DNA of 34,507 nt, taken from NCBI GenBank assembly GCA_964435965.1, contig CAYTBB010000011.1:1-34507 (forward strand), given 5' to 3'. This document shows positions 6,801 through 13,059 of this stretch, one piece after another. The notes beneath the pieces are model-generated. The model saw only the letters and a list, made by a program, of their open reading frames with translations, made no database searches and was not told the DNA's origin. Position numbers and translations under genes: made by a program. Position 1 is the first letter of the stretch, and the number at the start of each line of letters is the position of its first letter. The DNA comes from 20-14-all-45-10 sp964435965. Lineage in GTDB: Bacteria; Chloroflexota; Dehalococcoidia; GIF9; AB-539-J10.

Positions 6801-6855
6801 ATGGCAAAAGGGGAGCATGGCAACCAGATATAATTCAGATGGGGCAGTGAGGCAA
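6801..6855 (+). repeat. 55-bp direct repeat B
   Basis: 53 of 55 bases identical to 5792-5846. It ends seven bases before the ATG (6863) of an SDR fragment, the same spacing that copy A has to mntA. Confidence 0.8.
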
Positions 6856-6862
6856 ACGGTAG

Positions 6863-7060
6863 ATGTCAAATAACGGGTTAACCAGGTACTTCATCACCGG
6901 TGGTGCCGGCTTTATCGGCAGCCACCTTGTTGACCGCTTGATTAGCTCAGGCGAGGAAGAGTTCATTCAGCACCATTAATATGAGCGCCATCGCTAACAT
7001 GGTAGTTGAAACTATGGGCTTATCTGGGGTAAAGTTCATCTACATAGGTGGCAGAGGTCA
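6863..7060 (+). pseudogene. SDR nucleotide-sugar epimerase remnant (N- and C-terminal pieces)
   Basis: From ATG 6863 the frame gives an SDR start with the NAD-binding glycines (YFITGGAGFIGSHLVDRL) and stops after 38 codons. Directly afterwards, in another frame from about 6968, a piece resembling the C-terminal part of the same enzyme type appears (INMSAIANMVVETMGL followed by SGVKFIYIGGRG). The middle 200 or so residues, with the catalytic YxxxK, are gone. This is an internally deleted gene. It sits where a complete epimerase would be expected at the head of the heptose operon. Confidence 0.65.
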
Positions 7061-7206
7061 AGCTTCTAAAAGATTATGGCACGATCGTCAAAGTTGCGAG
7101 CATAAATGAAAAAGCCAAGGTTTTGGGAAAGAGAAATCTGTTGATTGGCGGATGTCATGGCTCTGGATGCGTCAGGTTTGCAGCAAATGTGTATGAGAAT
7201 GATTGA
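7057..7206 (+). pseudogene. Orphan C-terminal fragment of unknown gene
   Basis: In the frame starting at 7057, 49 sense codons run to TGA 7204-7206 with protein-like composition, including KVLGKRNLLIGGCHGSG. There is no plausible start codon, and it joins directly to the SDR remnant, so it looks like the tail of another deleted gene. Family not recognised. Confidence 0.35.
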
Positions 7207-7227
7207 CTTTAGAAGGCGAGGGGAGAA

Positions 7228-8208
7228 ATGATTGTGGTGCAAACTCCCCTCCGAGTAAGCTTTGTAGGAGGGGGGACCGACTTTGAGGACTTCTACGCAA
7301 ACTACGGTGGTGCTGTCCTTAGCACTGCCATCGATAAGTGTGTCTTTGTCATCGTCAAGGAAAGATACGATGATATGATTTGTGTGAACTACTCGAAAAA
7401 AGAAATAGTGGGCCGGTTTGACGAGCTGAAGCACGAATTGGTAAGAGAGGCGATGAGAGTAACTGGCGTAGCAAGGGGAATAGAGATCACCACTCTCGCT
7501 GATATCCCTGCCGAGGGGACTGGGCTTGGTTCATCAAGCAGCGTCACAGTTGGGTTGCTTCAGGCTCTCTATGCCTACCGGGGGGAAATTGTGACAGCGA
7601 AAACTTTGGCTGAAGAGGCATGCCGCATAGAGATCGATATTCTCGGAAAACCTATCGGGAGGCAGGATCAATATATCGCCTCTTACGGCAACATGCGATT
7701 TATCACCTTTAGCAGTAGTGGTGTTAAGGTTGAGCAAATTGGGCTTTCATCTGAAGATAAGAGGAGGCTAAACGATAACCTTCTTGTTTTCTATACTGGT
7801 GTAACCAGGAAGTCAAGCGAAATCCTGGCGGAGCAGAAGGCAAATATAAACAGCCGTGTTGAGGTGCTCTCTGAAATGCAGAAGCTAGCATTCGAGGGGA
7901 GGGATGCCATTCTCGAGGGCGAGTTTGATGTATTCGGTGAGACGCTGCACAAGGGATGGCAACTTAAAAAACAGTTGGCAAGCAAGGTGAGCAATCCAGC
8001 AATTGATGATATCTACGGTGTGGCCCGTAGGGCCGGAGCAATTGGTGGTAAGGTCACTGGAGCTGGCGGAGGTGGTTTCGTACTCTTTTATTGTCCCAGA
8101 GACAAACAGGATGATCTTAAGAGAGCGCTTAAGGGGCTCAGAGAACTCCCCTTCCGTTTCCAGCAGGACGGGAGCAAGGTCATCTTCAACTACAGGAGAA
8201 CTTGGTGA
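7228..8208 (+). CDS. hddA: D-glycero-D-manno-heptose 7-phosphate kinase
   Basis: A 326-residue GHMP-superfamily kinase. The N-terminus TPLRVSFVGGGTDFEDFY is the hallmark of the HddA branch. The ATP-binding loop is IPAEGTGLGSSSS near residues 93-105, and the C-terminal GHMP motif is KVTGAGGGGFVLFY. The enzyme phosphorylates C1 of heptose 7-phosphate in the GDP-heptose route. Start supported by GGGGAG a few bases before ATG. It is the first complete gene of the heptose operon; gmhA follows after 70 bp. Confidence 0.9.
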   Translation: MIVVQTPLRVSFVGGGTDFEDFYANYGGAVLSTAIDKCVFVIVKERYDDMICVNYSKKEIVGRFDELKHELVREAMRVTGVARGIEITTLADIPAEGTGLGSSSSVTVGLLQALYAYRGEIVTAKTLAEEACRIEIDILGKPIGRQDQYIASYGNMRFITFSSSGVKVEQIGLSSEDKRRLNDNLLVFYTGVTRKSSEILAEQKANINSRVEVLSEMQKLAFEGRDAILEGEFDVFGETLHKGWQLKKQLASKVSNPAIDDIYGVARRAGAIGGKVTGAGGGGFVLFYCPRDKQDDLKRALKGLRELPFRFQQDGSKVIFNYRRTW

Positions 8209-8278
8209 AGCTTTCACGTACGAATAGTGCTGGGCTTAGTCGCTGCCATCTCATAGAAGTGGGGGAACTCTTGTAAAG

Positions 8279-8875
8279 GTGAATCATAAAGATATTAAGA
8301 TCATAAAGAATTACCTTTCTGAAGTTAGTGCTACTTTGGCCAAGCTTCCTGTGGAGGGAATCGCCCAGGTTGTTGAACTGCTTGCACAGGCGCGGGCGAA
8401 CAGGGAAAGAGTCTATATTTTCGGCAATGGTGGCTCAGCCAGTACTGCCTCGCATTTTGCCTCTGACCTCTCGAAAGGCGCAATCTCCAAAGGGAAGCCA
8501 AGAATAAAAGCCTTTGCCTTGACTGATAATGTCCCTCTTCTCTCTGCTTGGGCAAATGATACTGCCTATGAAAACGTCTTTGCTGAGCAACTGGAGAATT
8601 TCATTGAGATGGGAGACATTGCTATAGGCATATCAGGCAGCGGCAATTCTCAAAATGTGCTTAATGGTGTGAAAGTGGCAAAGGCTAAAGGCGCTACCAC
8701 CATTGGGTTTATCGGCTTTGATGGGGGGAAACTCAAGCACCTGGTTGACTTAGCCATTATCGTTCCCAACCACAATATGGAACAAGTCGAGGACATCCAC
8801 CTTCTCCTAGAACATGTTATCACCACCTGTTTAAGAAATTCGAGTCGGACTCATGACCCAGAACATGGAACTTAG
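8279..8875 (+). CDS. gmhA: Sedoheptulose 7-phosphate isomerase
   Basis: A 198-residue SIS-domain protein starting with GTG. Signature: IFGNGGSASTASHFASDLSKG (substrate loop) and GDIAIGISGSGNSQNVLNG, plus EQVEDIHLLLEHV with the conserved acidic/His residues. GmhA converts sedoheptulose 7-phosphate to D-glycero-D-manno-heptose 7-phosphate, the first step for HddA. The last residues (THDPEHGT) are encoded by a heptamer repeat array that also contains the stop codon and the next gene's start, so the native C-terminus may have been altered. Confidence 0.9.
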   Translation: MNHKDIKIIKNYLSEVSATLAKLPVEGIAQVVELLAQARANRERVYIFGNGGSASTASHFASDLSKGAISKGKPRIKAFALTDNVPLLSAWANDTAYENVFAEQLENFIEMGDIAIGISGSGNSQNVLNGVKVAKAKGATTIGFIGFDGGKLKHLVDLAIIVPNHNMEQVEDIHLLLEHVITTCLRNSSRTHDPEHGT

Positions 8876-8893
8876 AACCTAAAACAATGAACA
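8852..8893 (+). repeat. Heptamer array at the gmhA-galE junction
   Basis: Six 7-base units: CATGACC, CAGAACA, TGGAACT, TAGAACC, TAAAACA, ATGAACA. The gmhA stop (TAG) and the galE start (ATG) both fall within units. Confidence 0.6.
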
Positions 8894-9873
8894 TTTTAGT
8901 TACTGGTGGAGCGGGTTATGTCGGAAGTATCGTTACTGAGCGACTTTTGAACAAAGGTTACAAAGTCATTATTTTGGATAACTTTCAGCAAGGGCACAAA
9001 GAGGCAATCCACCCTGAAGCTGAATTTGTCTTGGCTGATCTTTGCGAAGCTCAGGGTCTTGAGGATGTTTTTCACCGATTTAGAATTGATGCTGTAATGC
9101 ACATGGCGGCCGAGACTGTAGTGGAATATTCTATGACTGACCCCAAAAGGTATTTCCAGAATAACGTCGTCGTCGGACTAAACCTTCTTGATGCTATGCT
9201 GAAGCACAGGGTCTACAAATTTGTCTTTTCCTCGAGTGCTGCTGTTTACGGAGACCCTAAGAGTATTCCTATCGAGGAAGACCACCCCAAGCTTCCTCTA
9301 AATAGCTATGGTGAATCCAAGCTCATGTTTGAGCATATCTTAGAATGGTATGGCAGGGCGTATGGGCTCAAGTATGTTTCTTTGAGATACTTCAATGCTG
9401 CCGGAGCAACCGAGCTTCTGGGTGAAGACCACTATCCCGAAACTCATTTAATTCCCAACGTCCTCAAAGCTGCTTTGGATAAAAATAGCCCTGTCTCCAT
9501 ATTCGGCACTAATTATCCCACAAAAGATGGAAGCTGCATTCGGGATTATGTGCATGTAATAGACATCGCTCAGGCACACATCTTAGCACTGGAAAAGATT
9601 GAACAATTAAGTGGTAGGGCTTACAACCTGGGTAATGGAGAGGGGTACTCTGTGCTTGAGGTAGTGGAAGCAGCGAGAAAGGTCACCCATGCTGAAATCC
9701 CTGTCAAAATCGCTCCCAGGCGTCCTGGAGACCCAGCAATTCTGGTAGCAAGTTCACACAGAGCAAAGGAAAAACTCGGTTGGAGCCCTGAATATCCTGA
9801 CCTTGAAACTATTATTGAGAGTGCGTGGGTATGGATGGAGAGAAACCCAGGTGGCTATGAACAAGAAAATTGA
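8887..9873 (+). CDS. galE: UDP-glucose 4-epimerase-like SDR
   Basis: A 328-residue extended SDR. NAD-binding motif VTGGAGYVGS at the start; FSSSAAVYG and the catalytic YGESK (YxxxK) near residue 142; RYFNAAGA; and RDYVHVIDIAQAH, typical of GalE. Length matches the family. It would interconvert UDP-glucose and UDP-galactose, or a related sugar, for the glycan made by this cluster. It sits between gmhA and hddC and overlaps hddC by 17 bases. Its start codon lies in a heptamer array; no strong Shine-Dalgarno is seen, so translation may depend on gmhA. Confidence 0.85.
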   Translation: MNILVTGGAGYVGSIVTERLLNKGYKVIILDNFQQGHKEAIHPEAEFVLADLCEAQGLEDVFHRFRIDAVMHMAAETVVEYSMTDPKRYFQNNVVVGLNLLDAMLKHRVYKFVFSSSAAVYGDPKSIPIEEDHPKLPLNSYGESKLMFEHILEWYGRAYGLKYVSLRYFNAAGATELLGEDHYPETHLIPNVLKAALDKNSPVSIFGTNYPTKDGSCIRDYVHVIDIAQAHILALEKIEQLSGRAYNLGNGEGYSVLEVVEAARKVTHAEIPVKIAPRRPGDPAILVASSHRAKEKLGWSPEYPDLETIIESAWVWMERNPGGYEQEN

Positions 9874-10600
9874 GAAAGCCATGATTTTAGCCGCGGGCGA
9901 AGGCACGCGACTCAGACCCCTTACCATAGAAACGCCAAAGGTCCTCCTCTCTATAGGTGGGCGTCCTTTGGTTGAACACCAGCTTTCCTGGCTCAAACAT
10001 CATGGCATCCAGGAGTTGGCTATAAACCTCTATCACCTGGGCAATAAGATCAAGGACTACCTTGGCGATGGTTCTCGCTTTGGGGTGAAAATCTCTTACT
10101 CGCCCGAAGAAAAGTTGCTGGGAACTGCTGGCGGGGTAAAAAGGATGGAGCATTTCTTTGATGATACTTTTGTGGTGTTCTATGGCGATGTGCTAACCGG
10201 CTTTGACCTCCAAGCCATGGTCAAATCCCATCAGGAAAAGAAGGCTATAGCTACCTTGGCCATCTTTGAGGCGTCAAATCCTGCAGAAGTGGGAGTAGTA
10301 GAGATGGGTGATGGGGGAAGAATTTTAAGCTTGGTAGAAAAGCCCCGGTCGCTAGTCCCTAGTCCCCAGTCCCCCGTCCTCGGCAGCGGAGGGGTCTATG
10401 TCTTAGAAAAAGAAGTCCTCAATTACATCCCGGCTCACAACTTCTCTGATTTCGCCTATGATATCTTTCCCAAGCTGGTAGACCTAAACCTCCCTATTTA
10501 TGGCTATGTCCTGAAGCCCCAAGACTATCTCATAGACATTGGCACTATTGAGAAATACCATAAAGCACAAGAAGTTATTGTGAAGTTCAAAGTTTATTGA
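9857..10600 (+). CDS. hddC: D-glycero-D-manno-heptose 1-phosphate guanylyltransferase-like nucleotidyltransferase
   Basis: A 247-residue sugar-phosphate nucleotidyltransferase: AMILAAGEGTRLRPLT with the catalytic GxGTRLRPLT…PK signature, FYGDVLTGFD (metal-binding Asp), LVEKP and DIGTIEKYHKA. Among heptose genes the likely reaction is GTP plus heptose 1-phosphate to GDP-heptose; the sequence alone does not separate it from mannose-1-phosphate guanylyltransferases. I place the start at 9857 (AGGTGG just upstream) rather than at the earlier in-frame codon at 9803. Four CTAGTCC/CCAGTCC heptamers (10352-10379) replace the usual short linker after VEKP, giving a PRSLVPSPQSPVL segment. Confidence 0.85.
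   Translation: MNKKIEKAMILAAGEGTRLRPLTIETPKVLLSIGGRPLVEHQLSWLKHHGIQELAINLYHLGNKIKDYLGDGSRFGVKISYSPEEKLLGTAGGVKRMEHFFDDTFVVFYGDVLTGFDLQAMVKSHQEKKAIATLAIFEASNPAEVGVVEMGDGGRILSLVEKPRSLVPSPQSPVLGSGGVYVLEKEVLNYIPAHNFSDFAYDIFPKLVDLNLPIYGYVLKPQDYLIDIGTIEKYHKAQEVIVKFKVY
10352..10379 (+). repeat. Heptamer repeat inside hddC
   Basis: Four units: CTAGTCC, CTAGTCC, CCAGTCC, CCCGTCC. Same core as the longer array in gmhB. 28 bases is not a multiple of three, so loss or gain of a unit would shift the frame. Confidence 0.7.
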
Positions 10601-10698
10601 GTTAATGAAGCTTATAGAGTTCATGGAGTTTGCACAGTTGTAGGGAAGGTATGAAGACAAGGGGAACTCAGGCAAACCCAAGAAACTCAACAAACGCG
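10592..10698. repeat. Facing nonamer arrays between hddC and gmhB
   Basis: Six 9-base units GTTTATTGA, GTTAATGAA, GCTTATAGA, GTTCATGGA, GTTTGCACA, GTTGTAGGG (10592-10645), then a complementary-phase set AACTCAGGC, AAACCCAAG, AAACTCAAC, AAACGCGAT (10666-10700). GTTTATTGAGTT (10592-10603) pairs with AACTCAACAAAC (10684-10695) with one mismatch, so a long hairpin could form just before gmhB. Confidence 0.6.
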
Positions 10699-11325
10699 AT
10701 GAATAAAGCAGTCTTTCTCGATAGAGATGGCACCATCGCCAAAGATGTCCACTACTGCTGCAGGCCCGAGGATTTCGAGCTCCTTCCCTCTGTTCCTGAG
10801 GCGATAAAGCTCCTGAACGAAAATGGTTTCAAGGTGATAGTCGTCACTAACCAGTCTGGCATTGCTCGAGGCTATTTTACTGAGGAGACCTTGGCTCAGA
10901 TTCACCAAAAGATGGAAGACGAGCTGGCAAAATATGGTGCCTGGGTGGATGCCATCTACTATTGCCCTCATCATCCCGATGATGGTTGCCAGTGCCGCAA
11001 GCCGAGGACAGCTCTTTTCCTCAAAGCGGAAGAAGAGCATGACATTGACCTGAAAAGTTCTTATGTGGTCGGCGATATGCAGATGGATATAGATGCTGGC
11101 AGAGCCTTGGACTGCAAAACGGTTCTGGTTACCACTGGCCCCCAGTCTCCAATCCCCAAGCCCCAGTCTCCAGTCTCCAGTCCCCAGTCCCCAACCCCTG
11201 GCCCCCAGTCCCCAATCACCTGTCCCGACTACACTGCCCAAAATCTTCTTGAAGCAGCCCGATGGATAATAGATAATAGGGGGCAAGGCTACTATGGAAC
11301 GCCGAACTTGCAAATAGTACTATGA
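10699..11325 (+). CDS. gmhB: D-glycero-D-manno-heptose 1,7-bisphosphate 7-phosphatase
   Basis: A HAD phosphatase of about 208 residues: FLDRDGTI nucleophile motif at the start, VVTNQSGIARGYF, the zinc loop CPHHPDDGCQCRKP (Cys/His ligands intact), and VVGDMQMDIDAG. Family members start right at MNKAVFLDRDGT, so I use ATG 10699; upstream in-frame ATGs at 10630 and 10651 lie in repeats (the latter has GGGAAGG). Near the C-terminus, between VTTG and CPDYTAQNLLEAA, a 28-residue insertion encoded by twelve heptamers makes four PQSP-containing 7-residue repeats. The insertion lies at the surface end of the Rossmann fold and may be tolerated. Confidence 0.88.
   Translation: MNKAVFLDRDGTIAKDVHYCCRPEDFELLPSVPEAIKLLNENGFKVIVVTNQSGIARGYFTEETLAQIHQKMEDELAKYGAWVDAIYYCPHHPDDGCQCRKPRTALFLKAEEEHDIDLKSSYVVGDMQMDIDAGRALDCKTVLVTTGPQSPIPKPQSPVSSPQSPTPGPQSPITCPDYTAQNLLEAARWIIDNRGQGYYGTPNLQIVL
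11140..11223 (+). repeat. Twelve-unit CCCCAGT heptamer array inside gmhB
   Basis: Twelve perfect-phase 7-base units (CCCCAGT, CTCCAAT, CCCCAAG, CCCCAGT, CTCCAGT and so on), 84 bases in total. Translation gives PQSPIPK, PQSPVSS, PQSPTPG, PQSPITC. It resembles the CCCCAGT-type short tandem repeats known from filamentous cyanobacteria. Confidence 0.85.
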
Positions 11326-12020
11326 ATATAACTCAACCAACTATCTCTGTGGTAATCCCCGCCCGAAATGAAAAGGATGGGATTGAAAAAACAATTCGGG
11401 CTATTCCCAGCGACAAGCTTAAGGAGATGGGCTATGAAGTCCAAATCCTGGTGGTGGACAATGACTCGGACGATGGCACTGGAGAGCTGGCAAGGAAAGC
11501 CGGAGCAGAGGTTGTCTTTGAGCCAAGGCACGGATATGGAAGAGCATACAAAACGGGCTTTGCTCACGCCAGAGGGGATATTATTGCCACTATGGATGCT
11601 GACATGACCTACCCGGTAGAGGATATTCCCAAGTTCATGAAACTCCTTGATGAACAGAATTTAGATTTCATCACCACCAACCGATATGCTTACATGGAAA
11701 AAGGTGCTATGTCATCTCAGCATAGACTGGGCAATGCTGTCTTGAATCTTGTTGCAAGACTTCTTTTCCAAATAAGTCTAAAGGACTCTCAATCAGGGAT
11801 GTGGGTTTTTAGGAAAGCTATCCTTAATAACACAGTATTGAAGGCTAATTCGATGGCTTTATCTGAGGAGTTAAAAATCGAAGCTATTTATTTCCTCCGA
11901 TGCCGCTGGAAGGAAATGCCTATCCAGTACAGGGTCCGAGTCGGCAAAGTTAAATTAAGAACATGGAAAGATGGCTTTGGGAATCTGTTTTATTTGATAA
12001 AGAAGAGAGTTGTTCGATAG
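11322..12020 (+). CDS. GT2 glycosyltransferase, polyprenyl-phosphate sugar synthase-like
   Basis: A 232-residue GT2 enzyme: ISVVIPARNEKDGIEKTIRAIP, VVDNDSDDGT, metal motif MDADMTYP near residue 88, then KGAMSSQHRLGN and GMWVFRKA. No membrane domain. The ATG overlaps the gmhB stop (ATGA), so the two are translationally coupled. It would load a sugar, perhaps heptose, onto a polyprenyl phosphate. Same subfamily as the gene at 4260. Confidence 0.85.
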   Translation: MNITQPTISVVIPARNEKDGIEKTIRAIPSDKLKEMGYEVQILVVDNDSDDGTGELARKAGAEVVFEPRHGYGRAYKTGFAHARGDIIATMDADMTYPVEDIPKFMKLLDEQNLDFITTNRYAYMEKGAMSSQHRLGNAVLNLVARLLFQISLKDSQSGMWVFRKAILNNTVLKANSMALSEELKIEAIYFLRCRWKEMPIQYRVRVGKVKLRTWKDGFGNLFYLIKKRVVR

Positions 12021-12036
12021 AGGTTGCTTTTTATAA

Positions 12037-13023
12037 ATGGAAAAGCCTTTCATCTCTGTAGTAATCCCGGCCAAAAACGCCGAAGATACACTTGAGAATT
12101 GTCTCAAAAGCCTGACTGAATTGGACTATCCCAAATACAAGGTGGAGGTCATCATTGCTGATGGATTATCCACAGACCGAACTCGGGAAATTGCAGAGAA
12201 TTATGGAGCGCAGGTAATAGCGAATCCTGGGATAAGGGCAGTCTCAGGGAGAAACATAGGATTTGAGGCAGCGCGAGGCGAACTCATTGCCTTCTCTGAC
12301 GCCGATTGCGTTATGGACAAAGATTGGCTTAAAAACTCTATAAAGTATTTTGCGGATGAGAGAGTAGCTGGGTTAGGTGGGCCAAATTTGGTTCCACAGG
12401 ATGCGCCTGTTTTCAGCAAAGCTGTAAGTCTGCTTTTCGACTATGCTTTCTCTTTTGGAGGAGGCGCCCCCACGAGGGTGTATGATAAGGTCATTGAGTC
12501 CCGAGCCCATGGTGCTAACGCTATCTATCGAGCCAGTGTGCTTCGCAGAGTGATGCCGATAGATGAGGACATGTTTGCGGGAGAAGATGTCGTCATGAAT
12601 CAAAAAATCAGACGTCTAGGCTATAAATTACTTTATGTCCCTGATGTAGTTGTTCATCACTATCGCCGGGCCACCCCCAAGAAGTGGTGGTCTCAAATGT
12701 ATGGGTATGGATTAGGGAAGATATTAATGAAGCGAAAGATATCAGGGACAATCACGCCCACACAAGTTGCACTTGGCCTCACTATTCCAATCCTCATCAT
12801 AGTGTCCATCGCACTGGCAATTTTGAACCCCTGGTTTCCCCTGATTTTTATTCTGGGTGGGGCATCCCTGGTGGCTGCATCCTCGGCCAGCTTTGCCTTC
12901 CTTAAAACCAAGTCCTGTCGAGTGGCGCTAAATATGCCTCTGGCAACTTTGATATTACCAATCGCCTGGTCCTGTGGTTTTTTGCATGAATTCTTTATGC
13001 CCACGAGGAAATTCAAACATTAA
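12037..13023 (+). CDS. GT2 glycosyltransferase with C-terminal membrane segments
   Basis: A 328-residue GT2 protein: ISVVIPAKNAEDTLENCLKSL, FSDADCVMDKDW (DxD near residue 89), RAHGANAIYRASVL, and GEDVVMNQKIRRLGY (acceptor-side ED motif). About three hydrophobic stretches follow (roughly 245-265, 267-290 and 302-320), so it is membrane-anchored. The last 25 codons, ILPIAWSCGFLHEFFMPTRK, are duplicated almost exactly at the end of the chimeric ORF at 14728 (45 identical bases, 12945-12989 and 14901-14945). It follows the previous GT2 by 16 bp. Confidence 0.87.
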   Translation: MEKPFISVVIPAKNAEDTLENCLKSLTELDYPKYKVEVIIADGLSTDRTREIAENYGAQVIANPGIRAVSGRNIGFEAARGELIAFSDADCVMDKDWLKNSIKYFADERVAGLGGPNLVPQDAPVFSKAVSLLFDYAFSFGGGAPTRVYDKVIESRAHGANAIYRASVLRRVMPIDEDMFAGEDVVMNQKIRRLGYKLLYVPDVVVHHYRRATPKKWWSQMYGYGLGKILMKRKISGTITPTQVALGLTIPILIIVSIALAILNPWFPLIFILGGASLVAASSASFAFLKTKSCRVALNMPLATLILPIAWSCGFLHEFFMPTRKFKH

Positions 13024-13059
13024 GGGGGTACTCCTATGGAGAGTAATCAGGAGGCAAGA

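Noticed and set aside
9803..9856. Upstream in-frame extension of hddC
   Set aside because: It lies within galE, and the family begins near MILAAGEGTRLRP; AGGTGG supports 9857.
10592..10700. Possible CRISPR or phage attachment site
   Set aside because: 9-base phase without spacers; tandem repeat only.
10687..11313. 208-codon minus-strand ORF over gmhB
   Set aside because: Its Gly/Trp-rich middle is the complement of the heptamer repeat; gmhB on the other strand has clear catalytic motifs.
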